A stretch of DNA of 64,000 nt, taken from NCBI GenBank assembly GCA_009763385.1, contig CM019826.1, positions 65,099,864-65,163,863 on the forward strand. The letters run 5' to 3'. Below, in pieces: positions 47,701 through 59,700 of this stretch. Positions within the stretch are counted from its first letter, which is position 1. Each line of letters begins with the position of its first letter. Both the position numbers and the translations under genes were made by a program. This DNA comes from Coix lacryma-jobi var. lacryma-jobi (lineage: Eukaryota; Streptophyta; Magnoliopsida; Poales; Poaceae). The notes below the pieces were generated by a model. That model saw nothing but the letters and a program-made list of their open reading frames with translations, made no database searches and had not been told where the DNA came from.

Positions 47701-50700
47701 AAATATTAATTACATGGGGCCAATTTTATGATGTAATGTTGATGCTAATTTTTTTTTGTTTTGTTTTCCTATGCATGAGCGAATAAATATGAAGTGCGAA
47801 AGTAAATGCTGATAACTACCGAGTTACCTCCGGCGAAGGTTCGGGGTTTAAAGTCCACCGAATTGTACTCTGCAGTCTTCTTTATCCTTCTTGATGGGTC
47901 TCCACTACCGAAGACAACAGTTTTGTTTCTTGAGCTTTATGGTCTACTAGAGTTGAGCATTGTTCGGGCCATGGTTTGAATGAGAACTTTTCTTCCTTTC
48001 CATTTATGGTGAATTTGATCTCTCCAGCTCCGACATCAATGTGGGCCTTGGCGGTGCTCAAAAATGGTCTTCCTAGAATGAGTGATACTTTTGAATCCGG
48101 GTGCATTTCTAGTACCACGAAGTCCACTGGTACGAAGAACTCTCTAATCTTGACTGAGATGTTCTCAGCAATTCCTATTGGGTATCTGAGTGATTGATCA
48201 GCTAGCTGAAGACACATTGGTGTTGACACAAGTGCTGAATGGTTGAGCTTATAGTAGACTGATGCGGGCATCACGCTAACACTAGCTCCAAGATCGCACA
48301 GTGCGTTACTAAACCGTTGATTTCCAATTGAGCACTCAATAGTGGGGCATCCTGGGTCCTTCTTCTCTGGTGTTTGATTGAGGATAGCCGCACTACATTC
48401 TTCTGTCAGCTCGATTACTTCAGTAGTTGGCAGTGGTCGTTTGTTGTTAAGTATATCCCTTACATACTTGGCATAGGTAGGTACCTGTAATGCATCTAGC
48501 AGAGGAATATTGATATATAGTTTCTGAATTACTTCAACAAACTTACTGAACTGCGCATCTAGCTTGCCGTTTCGATTTCTGCGTGGGAATGGTAGAACAT
48601 TGGTGTCTTGAAAATCCATCTGTATTTCTTCATTTTGCACTTGAGTTTCTTGAACTTCGTCATTCCTTTCTTCTGCCATCGGGTGTTACTGGTGCTGACT
48701 GTCTTCTTTGTGCTCCTTCTGGGTATGGCGGATCTCGAGTGGTCCTCCCACGTCTAGTGGTGATCCCCTTAATCTGCTCGTGGTAATAGACAAAACAGCA
48801 ACCAATTGTGATAGAGAAGAAAATTCATCCATCTTAGCATTTATGTTTTCAAGAGTCTTATCATTTAAAACAAGTCTTTTAGTAATGCTATCATTTATTC
48901 TGGCTTGTTCTAAAATTAGATCTCTTAAAGTAGGTTGCTTAAAATTGGAATAATTGAAATTACTGGTGTACTTATCTGGTTTGGGAAGTTGTTATTGACG
49001 TTGTAGAGAGATACGGTTTTGGGAAACACCACACCCATGACAAGGGGGGGTGACGTCTTATATATATAGCCAATATGGCTTGGAGTACAAGAATACAATC
49101 ATGTATACATAGTAAGCCTATCAGCTATACAAGGAAAGCTATATCAATATGATCAGCTATACAATATTCCTAATACCCGCCCGCAGTCGCAGCGGTAGGA
49201 GTGCGGACGCAAAGATTGGACCGAAAATCAGTGAAGAGCTGAACCGGAAGACCCTTCGTCATGATGTCCGCAAATTGGTGGGAGGACGGAACATGAAGAA
49301 CCCGAACCTGACCCAAAGCCACCTTCTCGCGGACGAAGTGAATGTCGATCTCAATATGCTTCGTGCGCCGATGATGGACAGGGTTGGCGGTCATATAGAC
49401 AGCACTGACATTGTCACAGTAGACAACAGTGGCGGAGTCCAAAGGAACATGGAGCTCCTGGAGAAGCTGGCGGAGCCAGCAGCACTCAGCAACAGCATGA
49501 GCGACGGCTCGATACTCTGCCTCAGCGCTAGACCGGGACACCGTGGTCTGGCGCTTGGAGGACCAAGAGATCAAGTTGTCGCCAAGAAAGATGCAGAAGC
49601 CGGAGGTAGAACGTCGAGAGTCCGGACATCCCGCCCAATCCGCATCTGAGTAGGCGGTGAGGGACTGGACAGGACCGGTGCCGATGTGGAGGCCGGAGGA
49701 GAGGGTGCCCTTCACGTAGCGCAAGATGCGCTTGACCAGCGCGAGATGGGGCTCACGGGGGTCATGCATGAAGAGGCACACCTGCTGAACAGCATACGCC
49801 AAGTCTGGACGAGTCAGCGTAAGGTACTGAAGGGCGCCGACCAAACTCCGGTAGTCGGAGCTGTCGGAAGCGGAGAGCTGGGCGCCATCTGTCGCCGAGA
49901 GCTTGGCATGAGTGTCAATAGGAGTCGCTGTAGAGTGACACTCAGCCATGCCGGCACGCTGGAGAAGGTCGACGGCGTACTGTCGCTGGGACAGGAAGAG
50001 ACCGTCAGCAGAGCGACTGACGGAGACGCCGAGGAAGTGGTGCAGATCGCCGAGGTCCGTCATGGCAAACTCAGAGGCTAGCCGAGCCATGATGGACTGA
50101 AGGAGCGTCGAGGATGAAGCAGTGAGGATGATGTCGTCGACGTAGAGCAGCAAGTAGGCGACACTAGCGCCCTCTTTGTAGACAAAGAGGGATGTGTCGG
50201 AGGTCGATGCAGCGAAGCCGAGCAGACGGATGAAGGAGGCGAACCGCTCGTACCACGCTCGGGGCGCCTGCTTAAGTCCACTTGAGCAGGAGACAGACGT
50301 GGTCTGGGGCAGCGGGGTCGACGAAACCTGGCGGCTGCTGGCAGTAGACAGTCTCGTCGAGGTGACCGTGGAGGAAGGCGTTCTTCACGTCGAGCTGGCG
50401 GATCGGCCAGGCGCGGGAGGCGGCTATACTGAGAACAGCCCGGATGGTCACCGGTTTGACCACCGGACTGAAAGTCTCATCGTAGTCGACGCCAGGGTGC
50501 TGGGAGAAGCCACGGACGACCCATCGTGCCTTGTGACGAGCAAGAGTCCCGTCAGAGTGGAACTTGTGTTTGAAAATCCACTTCCCGGAGACGACATTGG
50601 CGCCGGGCGGTCGAGGTACAAGGCGCCAGGTGCCGTTGTCAATCAGCGCCTTGTACTCGTCTGCCATAGCCGCGCGCCAAGTCGGGTCCGCCCGACCACT

Positions 50701-53700
50701 GCGGTAGTTGCCGGGGATCGGCGAGGCGACCGCCACTGCCGCCAGCCCGACGTAGCGAACCGGCGCAATGGCACCAGACCGGGTGCGTGTCACTGGCCGG
50801 CTCGGGACGGGCGGTGGCGGAGCAAGGACTGGCGAGACCGGCGGTGAAGACGAAGTCGACGAGGAAGGCGAAGCGGGGTCGACGAGGGGCGCCACGGCCT
50901 GCACAGCCGCCTGCTGCACAGGGGGCGCCAAGTCCACCGGGAGCACAGGCGCCTGCTGTGCCGGAGGGCGCGGCCGCCGGCTGTAGACGTGCAGGATCGC
51001 ACGAGGGTCAGCCGGCGGGGGCGGAGGAGGTGCTGGAGCAGACGTCGGCGACGGAGGGGCTGGCGCCTGCGCCAGGGGCAGCGCCTGGAGAACAGGGCCG
51101 CGCAGGAGAATGGCGGGATCGTCATCCTCGTGTGCGGTGGGCGAATGCCGTGGTCGCTCAACGTCACGCAGTGACGGAGCTGCCACGCGAGCTGCTGCAG
51201 GGTTAGTGGCAGAAAGAAAATCCAAGGCGGATATAGACGACGGGGTGGCAGAAAAGGGAAAGACTGACTCATCAAAGACCACATGACGCGAGATAATAAT
51301 GCGTTTAGTGACGAGATCGAGACAGCGATAACCCTTATGAGATGATGGGTACCCCAAGAAAACGCAAGCTGTAGAACGAGGAGCTAGTTTATGTGGGGCA
51401 GTGGTTGATAGATTGGGATAGCACAAACATCCGAAAACACGTAACTGGTCGTATTCCGGAGTGGTGCCGTATAGAAGTGTGAAGGGAACGGCATTGTCGA
51501 CGGAGGAACATGGCCGACGATTGAGAACATAGGTGGCGGTGGCGAGCGCCTCTGCCCAGTAGCGTGGAGGCATGTGAGCATGAAGGAGAAGAGTGCGAGT
51601 GATATTATTCAGCGTACGAAGAATGCGCTCGGCCTTCCCGTTCTGCTGAGACGTGTAAGGACACGACAGCCGAAGGAGAATGCCACGAGAGGAAAAGAAG
51701 GTGGTCAACGTGCGGTTAACAAACTCAGTGCCATTGTCAGCCTGAAAGGATTTGATGGTGACGTCGAACTGGGTGTATACAAAGGCACAAAAATCGGTAA
51801 TGGTAGATGCTACATCAGATTTGCGAACTAAAGGAAACGTCCAACAAAAATGCGAGTAATCATCTAGCAAGACCAAATAATACTGACACCCAGAGATGCT
51901 GACTACAGGAGATGTCCAGACATCACAATGAACAAGATGAAACGGCGCAGCACTACGAGTTTGTGAGCGAGTAAAAGGTAACCGCACGTGTTTGCCAAGC
52001 TGACACGAATGACAGAGGGACTGTGCTACTTTATTACAAGTAATGAAGGAATTATTTCGAAGGGTGTCCATGACGGCAGATGCAGGATGACCGAGCCGAG
52101 CGTGCCAGATGGTGGTGGTGATGGCGAGTGTGGCGAGTGGAGAGGTGGTAGTGGTGGCAGGCAGCGTGTAGAGGTCGCCAGCACTATCGCAGCGAAGCAT
52201 CACGCGTCGACTCGGAATATCCTTAACAGAGAAACCAAGGGCGTCAAATTCAATCGAACAGTTATTGTCGCGAGTAAACTGACGGACGGAAAGAAGATTA
52301 CGAATCAAGGAAGGGACGACTAGAACATCACGAAGCGCAAAAGTAGATGAACTAGTAGGAATAACAGAAGAACCGCGACAAGTAACAGGTAAAGTATGAC
52401 CATTGCCGACAGTAATGGAAGAAGTGGATGATGGACGATGGGAAAGGAGTATACCATCCGTAGACGACATGTGGGAAGATGCGCCAGAATCCATCACCCA
52501 GCCCTGATGCTGGAACGCCAATTGATTCAGGGTTGCAATCAGCCCGGCCTGATCCCAGGCAGGGGGCTGGGCCGACATCTGCACGGGAGCAAACGCGGTG
52601 TGGGCCTGGGCCGGGGCAGGGCCCAGCAGGCCAGCTGAAGGAGGACGCCACCCGCCCGGGCCGCCAGCGCCACCCAGCTGCTGTGGGCTGTAGGGGTTGA
52701 AGCACACCTAGGGCCCAGTCGGGCGGAACTGCTGCTGCTGCGGCGCGCCGGTCTGGCGCCAGGGCTTCTTGCTCTTCTTGCTGCCGCCGCCGCCCTTACC
52801 GTAGCCACTGCCGCCGCCAGCAGAGCCGGACGAGGTGGAACGGCAGCCGCCAGGACTGGAGCAGGCAGAGGACGCGGCGAGCATGGCGGAAGCAGCCGTC
52901 GTCTTGGCCTCGTTGGCGAGGCGAAGTTCCTTGAGTCGGAGCATGTCGAGGGCAGCGGTGAAGTCCGGCAGCACTGCAGCATTGGCGATGTCGTCCGCGG
53001 TGCCGGAGAAGGGCTTGTTGACACCGCGGAGGAGATTGAGGACGAGCTGCGGGTCAGGAACCGCATGGCCAACGTCCCGGAGATCGGCGGCCTTCTTCCT
53101 CATGCGCTCGGCGTAGGCGTCGATGGTGGAGTCGCCCTGGGTCATCGAGTGGAACTCGTGGAGGTGGAAGATCGCGCGCGGAGCCTTATTGGCGCGGAAG
53201 AGCCCCTCGATGGCGACCCAGATGTCGCGGGCGGTGAGGTTGTCGCCGTCGACGGCGAGGCTGAGGACGGAGTCGTCGACGGTGCCGAAGAGCCAGCTGC
53301 GAACGCAGTAGTCCGCCTGGTCCCAGACGGGATCCTGCGGTCGCGGCGGGGCTGAGCCATCGATGTGGTGGCAAAGACGGAACTTGCCGCACATCGACTT
53401 GAAGAAGAAGGCCCAGCGGGAGTAGTTGGAGGATTGCATCTCCAACTGGATCGGCACGTGTGACTTCACGGAGATCGTGGCGAAGGACGGGACCACGAGA
53501 TGCTGAGCGATCGCTTGGTGGATCTCCGCTGTGGTGCCACCAGCGGCTGCCGGCATAGAGGGGACGCCGAACGTCGGAGCAGAAGGAGCCCCTGGGCCCG
53601 GCGCAGATGGGGACCCAAGTGCCGGCATGGAGGAGTTGTCCGTGATGTCGGACATGGCGATCTGATCGCGAGTTGAGGGAGGGTGGGCAACGGAAAAAAA

Positions 53701-56700
53701 GGAAGGATTAGGCTGATACCATGTAGAGAGATACGGTTTTGGGAAACACCACACCCATGACAAGGGGGGGGTGACGTCTTATATATATAGCCAATATGGC
53801 TTGGAGTACAAGAATACAATCATGTATACATAGTAAGCCTATCAGCTATACAAGGAAAGCTATATCAATATGATCAGCTATACAATATTCCTAATAGACG
53901 TAATCCTTGCTTGTGTAGAGCGGCAGAGTTGTCGATGATATTAGCTTCTTCTTGATCTTCAGAAAATTCTATTCCTAAATATTCTCCACTTCTAGTTTGA
54001 GCATCAAATGCGTCTTGAATAGTTTGACGTTCTTCCTTGTAATCGGCTCTCTGAGTGAGCCGATCCATAAGTACATCCATCTTGGTTGACAGTGCACACA
54101 CTTCTTCTGGAACTTCTTCGATCTGATGACAGCGTTGAATAGTACCTTGTTTCCAGCCCTAATTCTCAGCTATCTTGTCCATTAAACATTCTGCTTTTCC
54201 AAAAGTGAGTGACATAAATGATCCTTCAGCAGTGACATCGAGTTGCTCTCGTGTTCTTGGTAATAATCCGTGATAAAATAGTTGCATGAGCAATTCGTTC
54301 CTTATTCCATGATGTGGGCATCTTAGGATTTGTTCCTGAAAACGCTCCCAAACTTCTGGAATGGTTTCTCCTTTTTGTTGCTGAAAGTTGTAAATCTTTC
54401 CCCTTAAGATATTGATTTTGCTAATTGGGAAAAATCTTGATAGAAAGGTCTCTGAACATTTCTCCCATGTCCTGATGTTGTCCATGTTTTGCATAGAACC
54501 ACTGCTTCGCTTTTCCTTTCAGTGAGAAGGGAAAGAGACGAAGGAGTATAATGTCCCAGGGAACATCCTTGATGATGATGGTGCTTCCAATCTCCAAGAA
54601 ATCTTGTAGATGAGCAGTTGCATCTTCTTCCTTTCCACCAAATGTAGTAGCATGCACCATGTTGATAATACTTGGCTTGAGCTCGAACTCAAGGTTGTTC
54701 GTCTGGAGTGTAGGTCCGGTACGAATGTTCCTGACACTTGGAGTGGAGAACTCCAGCAGAGTCTTGTTGGCCATGGCTTGACTACTGATGTTGATCTTCC
54801 ACACGGTCTAGTTGATTGTTGATTTGTAAGTGATGAATTATAACTGAACCTGTGTTACCCTGTATATGATATAAACAAAGAAAAACAAGGGTAAGCCTCC
54901 CAAGACAGAGGTACAAGTTAATGAATGAATAATAATAATCTCCTTTGCCATGTTAAATTCTTAATAAGTTTTATTTCCACTGATTCAATGGTTTTCTTTT
55001 GGTTCCCGGTGGCTTCCGCTGCTCATTTCCCCGGCAACGGCGCCAGAAATGCTTGTTGACACTTCTTAATGCAATTGCCCATAATAAACTTTAATGAACT
55101 GATTCTAGTAAAAGCCCTCAGAAATGTACAGGACACTCCTAACATCACTTAATGTCAAGTTGTCATCCCCAAGATGATACTAGAAATGTAATTCATTTGT
55201 GACACTAGCTCAAAAAAAATATAAACAAATATTTATCCGCAAGCGCACAAATAAATATACCTGTTGTAGCAGCATTTCACCCAGGTTGTCTAGGTATCCT
55301 TATTTATATTTTACCGAAGAAAACAACGAAGCGGGGCACAAATGGATAAAAATGTAATTTAAAGGTAGTGGAGATTACTATTCATTCATTCACTACTCAC
55401 ATGTCTAAACAGGGGTAAGACAAGATAAAGATAAATATTAAATAATAATAATGATAACAATAACGAGAATTCTAGAGATAGAGCGATCTACATGGATCAA
55501 GTAGAGCAGTCAGGAGATTAATTAAGAGATTCGAAACCTAAGTTACTTCATATTTACTAAGCCTAGTGGTTACTCTAGTTAATATACAATCATTTATAAC
55601 TAATTAATCTATCATCCATGATCAAGGGATATTACTAAATTAGAATCAAGAACAAAGTAATGAATTCTAACTTGCAACCACGTCCTACTAAGGTCTACAC
55701 TCGGGGGAGGACTACAAAGGACTCAACAGGACTGTCACTCCTGCGATCTACCTCTCGACCCGGAGCATAGGATGTATTCGCAGGTAAACTTAGCCTAAAC
55801 ACCATATTTACACCAGTTTGACCACTTAACTCTATCCGGAATAAAGTTAAGTACTTTACGAACATGATTATAAACTCTATCATAATCAGATCTATATTAA
55901 ATATATAACTAGAATAAACTCCAAAACTGAATAAACTGAAATATATTAAAGTAGCACAAAGTCGAATAAAGATACAAATTACCGAGTCTTCGACAACGAT
56001 CCGGAGACTCAAACGAAGCTTCTAGCCGGATATGCCGACGAAGTCGCCTGCCTCTACTTGAACCTAGCTAGACTAAACTCTAATCTTGATGTAGAGCTCT
56101 AACTCTCTCTCTAGAAACCCTAATTCTCCGTCTTCTGTCTTGTCTTCTCTTCTGATCTCTCCTCTAGAGGGGGGTCAGGGGTCTGGTTATATAGCCCTGG
56201 GCGTGGAACCGTGGCCGTTGGATCAAACCGACTTAAGGTACGGCCGAGATGCATCCTAGAGGTCGGTGGGGGAAGGTTCCAGAAGGAGGAGACATAGGGG
56301 CTCTGGCCAGGACCGACCGGTGGGCCCAGAGGACCGGTCAGTCCCACAGGTCAGACTCCCGGGGTGCCTCGCCTCGTGGTGTCCTCTGGTGTCCTCTGGA
56401 GTCTTCTAGAGACTTCCTGACGTGGCGGTGGAGTAATCTGCGTCGGGTTCCTTCTTGGGGAAGCAATGTAGTCCGGTTTTTCTGTTTAATCCCTGGAAAA
56501 TATAGAATCACCAAAACTCATGGAATTTGTTAGTTTAAACCTCCTATTTCTAAGTTGGCAATTCTTTTTGGCATTTATTCAAGTATTGTTGACAGTAATC
56601 CCTGGAAAATATAGAATCACCAAAACTCATGGAATTTGTTAGTTTAAACCTCCTATTTCTAAGTTGGCAATTCTTTTTGGCATTTATTCAAGTATTGTTG

Positions 56701-59700
56701 ACAGTAAATAATGATAGTTAATAGATGTCAACAGGCCTCGAGGGATCTTCACCATCAGTCGCATCTCCTCGTCGCGGATGTGCATGAAGCCATCCTTGAC
56801 TCAGACCTCGTAGCCGCCTTCATCTAGCTACCCGACAGAGATGATGTTCACCGTCAGTCGAGGGAGGTAGTAGACGTGCGGTAGCGACCGGTGCTCCCCG
56901 TTCTTGCAGGAGAGGAGCACGGTCCCGCTTCCCTCGATGCGGGCGGTGGAGCCGTCCCCGAACCGCAAGGACCCGGTGATGCCGGAGTCGAGGCCGGCGA
57001 AGGTGGACCGGGCGCCCGTCATGTGATTGGAGGCACCCGTGTCCAGGATCCATTGGCTTGGGTCTCGGTCAGGCTCGGAGTAGAAGGAAGCAGACACCTT
57101 CTCCTCGATGAAGTGGATCTCGGCGACCAGCGAAGACAGCGGTGGAGAGGATTTGAGCTCCTCCGGCTCGGTGACGGCCAGCATCAGGGTTTGCTCCTCT
57201 TCTTGGGCCACATGGGCCTGTTGGGCCGGCTCCTCCTTTTGTTTGCCACGGCAGTCGCGGGTCCAATGCCCCTTCTTGCCACAGCGCGGACAGGGCGAGT
57301 CCGGTGGCGGACGAGGCTCATCGGAGCCGCGCCCACGTCCTCGGCCCCGGCCCTTTCCACGGCCGCCGGAGCTAGAACCGCCGCGAGAGGGGTCATTACC
57401 CTTCTTGTACTTCTCAACCCATTGCTCCTCAGTGAGCAGCAGCTTCCCGGTGGCGGTTTGCGCCGGAGCGGACTCGACGTCGTCGGCCTCCTTGAGCCTC
57501 CCAGTGATATCCTCGATTGAAAGTTGAGAAATATCAAGCATGGTTTCGATCGAGATTACCAGCTGCTTGTAGCGGGCATGGGCGACGCGTAGATACTTCT
57601 GGACGACCTTCTCCTCGTCCTCCGGGTCGCTGAGGGTGGCGAGGCGCTGAATGATACCGGTGAGACGCAGGGCAAAATCCTCGATCAGCTCACCATCGCT
57701 TAGAGTGATGGACTCGTATTCCGCGCGGAGATTCTGCGCCGTTGCGATCCGCACGCGATCGTCGCCGATGCGGAGTGTCTTGATGGCTTCCCATGCGTCC
57801 TTCGCGGTGTCCTTCGTGGCGAGCACAGGAACCATCTCCCCTGGGACGGCGGAGCAGATGGCGTCGAGAGCACTGCGATCGTCGTCGAAGTCCACGTCGT
57901 CGTACTCCACAACTTCCCAGAGGTAGCGCGCTTGCAACTTGAGCTTCATGCGGAGAGACCACTCATGGTAGTTCGTCCGCGTCAGCTGCGGCCAGTTGCC
58001 GGAGCCGCCGCCCTCTCGAATGATCCGCTCGACGACGACCTCCTGCGGACGGCGTGCGTCGCGGGTGCGCGAACGGTGAGGAGGAGAGCGGGCCGGTGAA
58101 GGAGTACGACGTGGCGTCTTGGTGCCCGAACCGCCGGAGCCGTCGTTCTTCGCAGGATCGGGTTCCTTCCCGGCCGGTGAACGGCCACGAGGTCTCGTCG
58201 GAGACACCATGGCGACGGCGGGGAACTCTCACAACTAAGGCTCTGATGCCACTTGTCAGAAACCGAACGACGGTGATCGTAGGCGGCGTGGGCACAAGCA
58301 GCAGCTGGAGAAGTGAACACACGCGAACACTTGGACACTCGGGAGGTTTTGGTGCTGCAAAAACTGGCAGCGTTTTCTGTTCTTGTGATTGCTAAATATA
58401 GGAAACAAACATGCAAGAGAGAGCATCCAGCCACGGCGCCCACGCAGTGCATTGTGTGTGTCCATCCCCACACACCACCATCGTCAGCCCGTGGCTGCAT
58501 GCCTTGAGTCATGGCGAGCTATTCTCAGCCTAAACTCCTAGACGCACGGCGACCACAGATTAGTGCTCGTGCATGTGTGCAAAACTGAAAGGAAACATGC
58601 AGCTATCTATATCAGGCGCAAGGCTTATCTAACAGGTGTCACTGCCTAGAGAGCGCCTAGCGCCTTGTTGAATTGTGGTAGAGATAATGCTCATGGTTTA
58701 AGTGGCTTTGTAACTAAAAGTTTTCAGGGATTATTGAGAATGAACTGTTCCATCATTTATCTGGGTTTGTAAAAATATTAACCATCATTCCTTGGATTCA
58801 ACCATGTATGATTACTTGTTCCAAGTTATAGTGAGTGTTTTCCCAAGCTGCTAGGGAAGGCCTTCTTCAGCCTCTCTCAGCAAGAAATTTGAGCATCGAA
58901 TCTATCTGTACGCAGATGATGTGATGTTATTCCTCCGCCCAATGGCTAGCGACATTTCTGTGACAATGGATATCCTCAAGATCTTTGGTGAGGCTTCAGG
59001 TCTCAATACAAATCTTCAAAAGAGCAGCGTTCTGCCAATAAGTTGTGGTGACTCGGATTTGGCAATTATTCAAAACCTGCTGCCCTGTTCACTTGCTGAG
59101 TTCCCATGCAAATATTTAGGATTGCCTCTGTCATTGAAAAAGCTAACTAAGAGTCAAGTGCAACCCATTGTTGACCGCATCGCTGATCAACTGCCAGGGT
59201 GGAAGGCGGAGTTGATGACAAGGGCAGGAAGGACGTTCAGATTCAGTACGTGCTCACTGGCATGCTTATATACATTGTCATGGCGTCTGATCTTCCAACT
59301 TGGGCTATCAAAGCAATTGACAAAATAAGGCGTGGCTTTATTTGGCGTGGTCACAAGGAAGCGAGGGGTGGACACTGTCTTGTAGCATGGCCAAAGGTTT
59401 GTCGCCCAACTGAGCTGGGTGGACTAGGTATTTCAGATTTAAAAACCCTTGGTTGGGCATTGAGAATGAGGTGGCTATGGTTGCAGAAAACAGAACCAAA
59501 CCGCCCCTGGGCGCATCTCCCAATTCAAGTCCCTGTTCAGGTGAAGTCCTTTGCAGTGGCTGTTGTTACTGAAGTAGGTGATGGTGAGCATACCCTTTTT
59601 TGGACAGACAGGTGGTTGCATGGTCAGTGTATAGCAGAGCTGGCCCCTCGGCTATTTGATGTCATCTCTAAAAGAAGGATCATGCAGCGTACAGTCAAGG

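Larger units (their letters stand above)
49002..53896 (-). mobile_element. Copia C: Ty1/copia sister of copia B, 4.9 kb, very young
   Basis: LTRs lie at 49002-49175 and 53722-53896 with no base substitution that I can see and a single 1-base indel in a G run. The flanking duplication GACGT is perfect (48997-49001 and 53897-53901). The primer site TGGTATCAGCC abuts the right LTR (53711-53721). On the minus strand the LTR begins TATTAGG and ends CTCTACA, so its ends are TA/CA, not the usual TG/CA. Inserted in the Athila-like gag. Confidence 0.95.
34932..56733 (-). mobile_element. Athila-like gypsy element lacking reverse transcriptase and integrase
   Basis: LTRs lie at 34932-36500 and 55054-56733, flanked by a perfect GGCCT duplication (34927-34931 and 56734-56738). 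The primer site TGGCGCCGTTGCCGGGGA is on the minus strand at 55028-55045 and the polypurine tract AGCTTGGGGGAG near 36503-36514. Right to left it carries Gag, a protease, about 0.9 kb of non-coding DNA, and a long ORF in the envelope-like position. No reverse transcriptase, RNase H or integrase is found between 47880 and 46990, where they should be. Copia C and a solo LTR are inserted in it. LTR divergence is about 2 percent by partial eye count. Confidence 0.9.
31630..58634 (-). mobile_element. Copia A: Ty1/copia element with 380-bp LTRs, split by the Athila-like element
   Basis: LTRs lie at 31630-32010 and 58255-58634. On the minus strand they start TGTTAGATAAG and end TTTCTGACA. Flanks are GGTAT (31625-31629) and GGTGT (58635-58639), a target duplication with one change. 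The primer site TGGCATCAGAGC is at 58241-58252 and the polypurine tract AGGAGGAGAACT at 32011-32022. Gag and protease lie at the right and integrase to RNase H at the left. The LTRs differ at about 16 of 380 bases by eye (about 4 percent). Confidence 0.9.
30882..58675. mobile_element. MULE-like element (about 790 bp without its insertions)
   Basis: A 10-bp direct repeat, TGGTAGAGAT, flanks it (30872-30881 and 58676-58685), fitting the 9-10 bp target duplication of Mutator-like elements. The ends CAAGGTTCAAAAAGGCGCT and, reversed, CAATTCAACAAGGCGCT are inverted repeats. Many CCTAGGC motifs lie next to both ends. No transposase is encoded. Copia A is inserted near its right end, after 31629. 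Confidence 0.7.
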
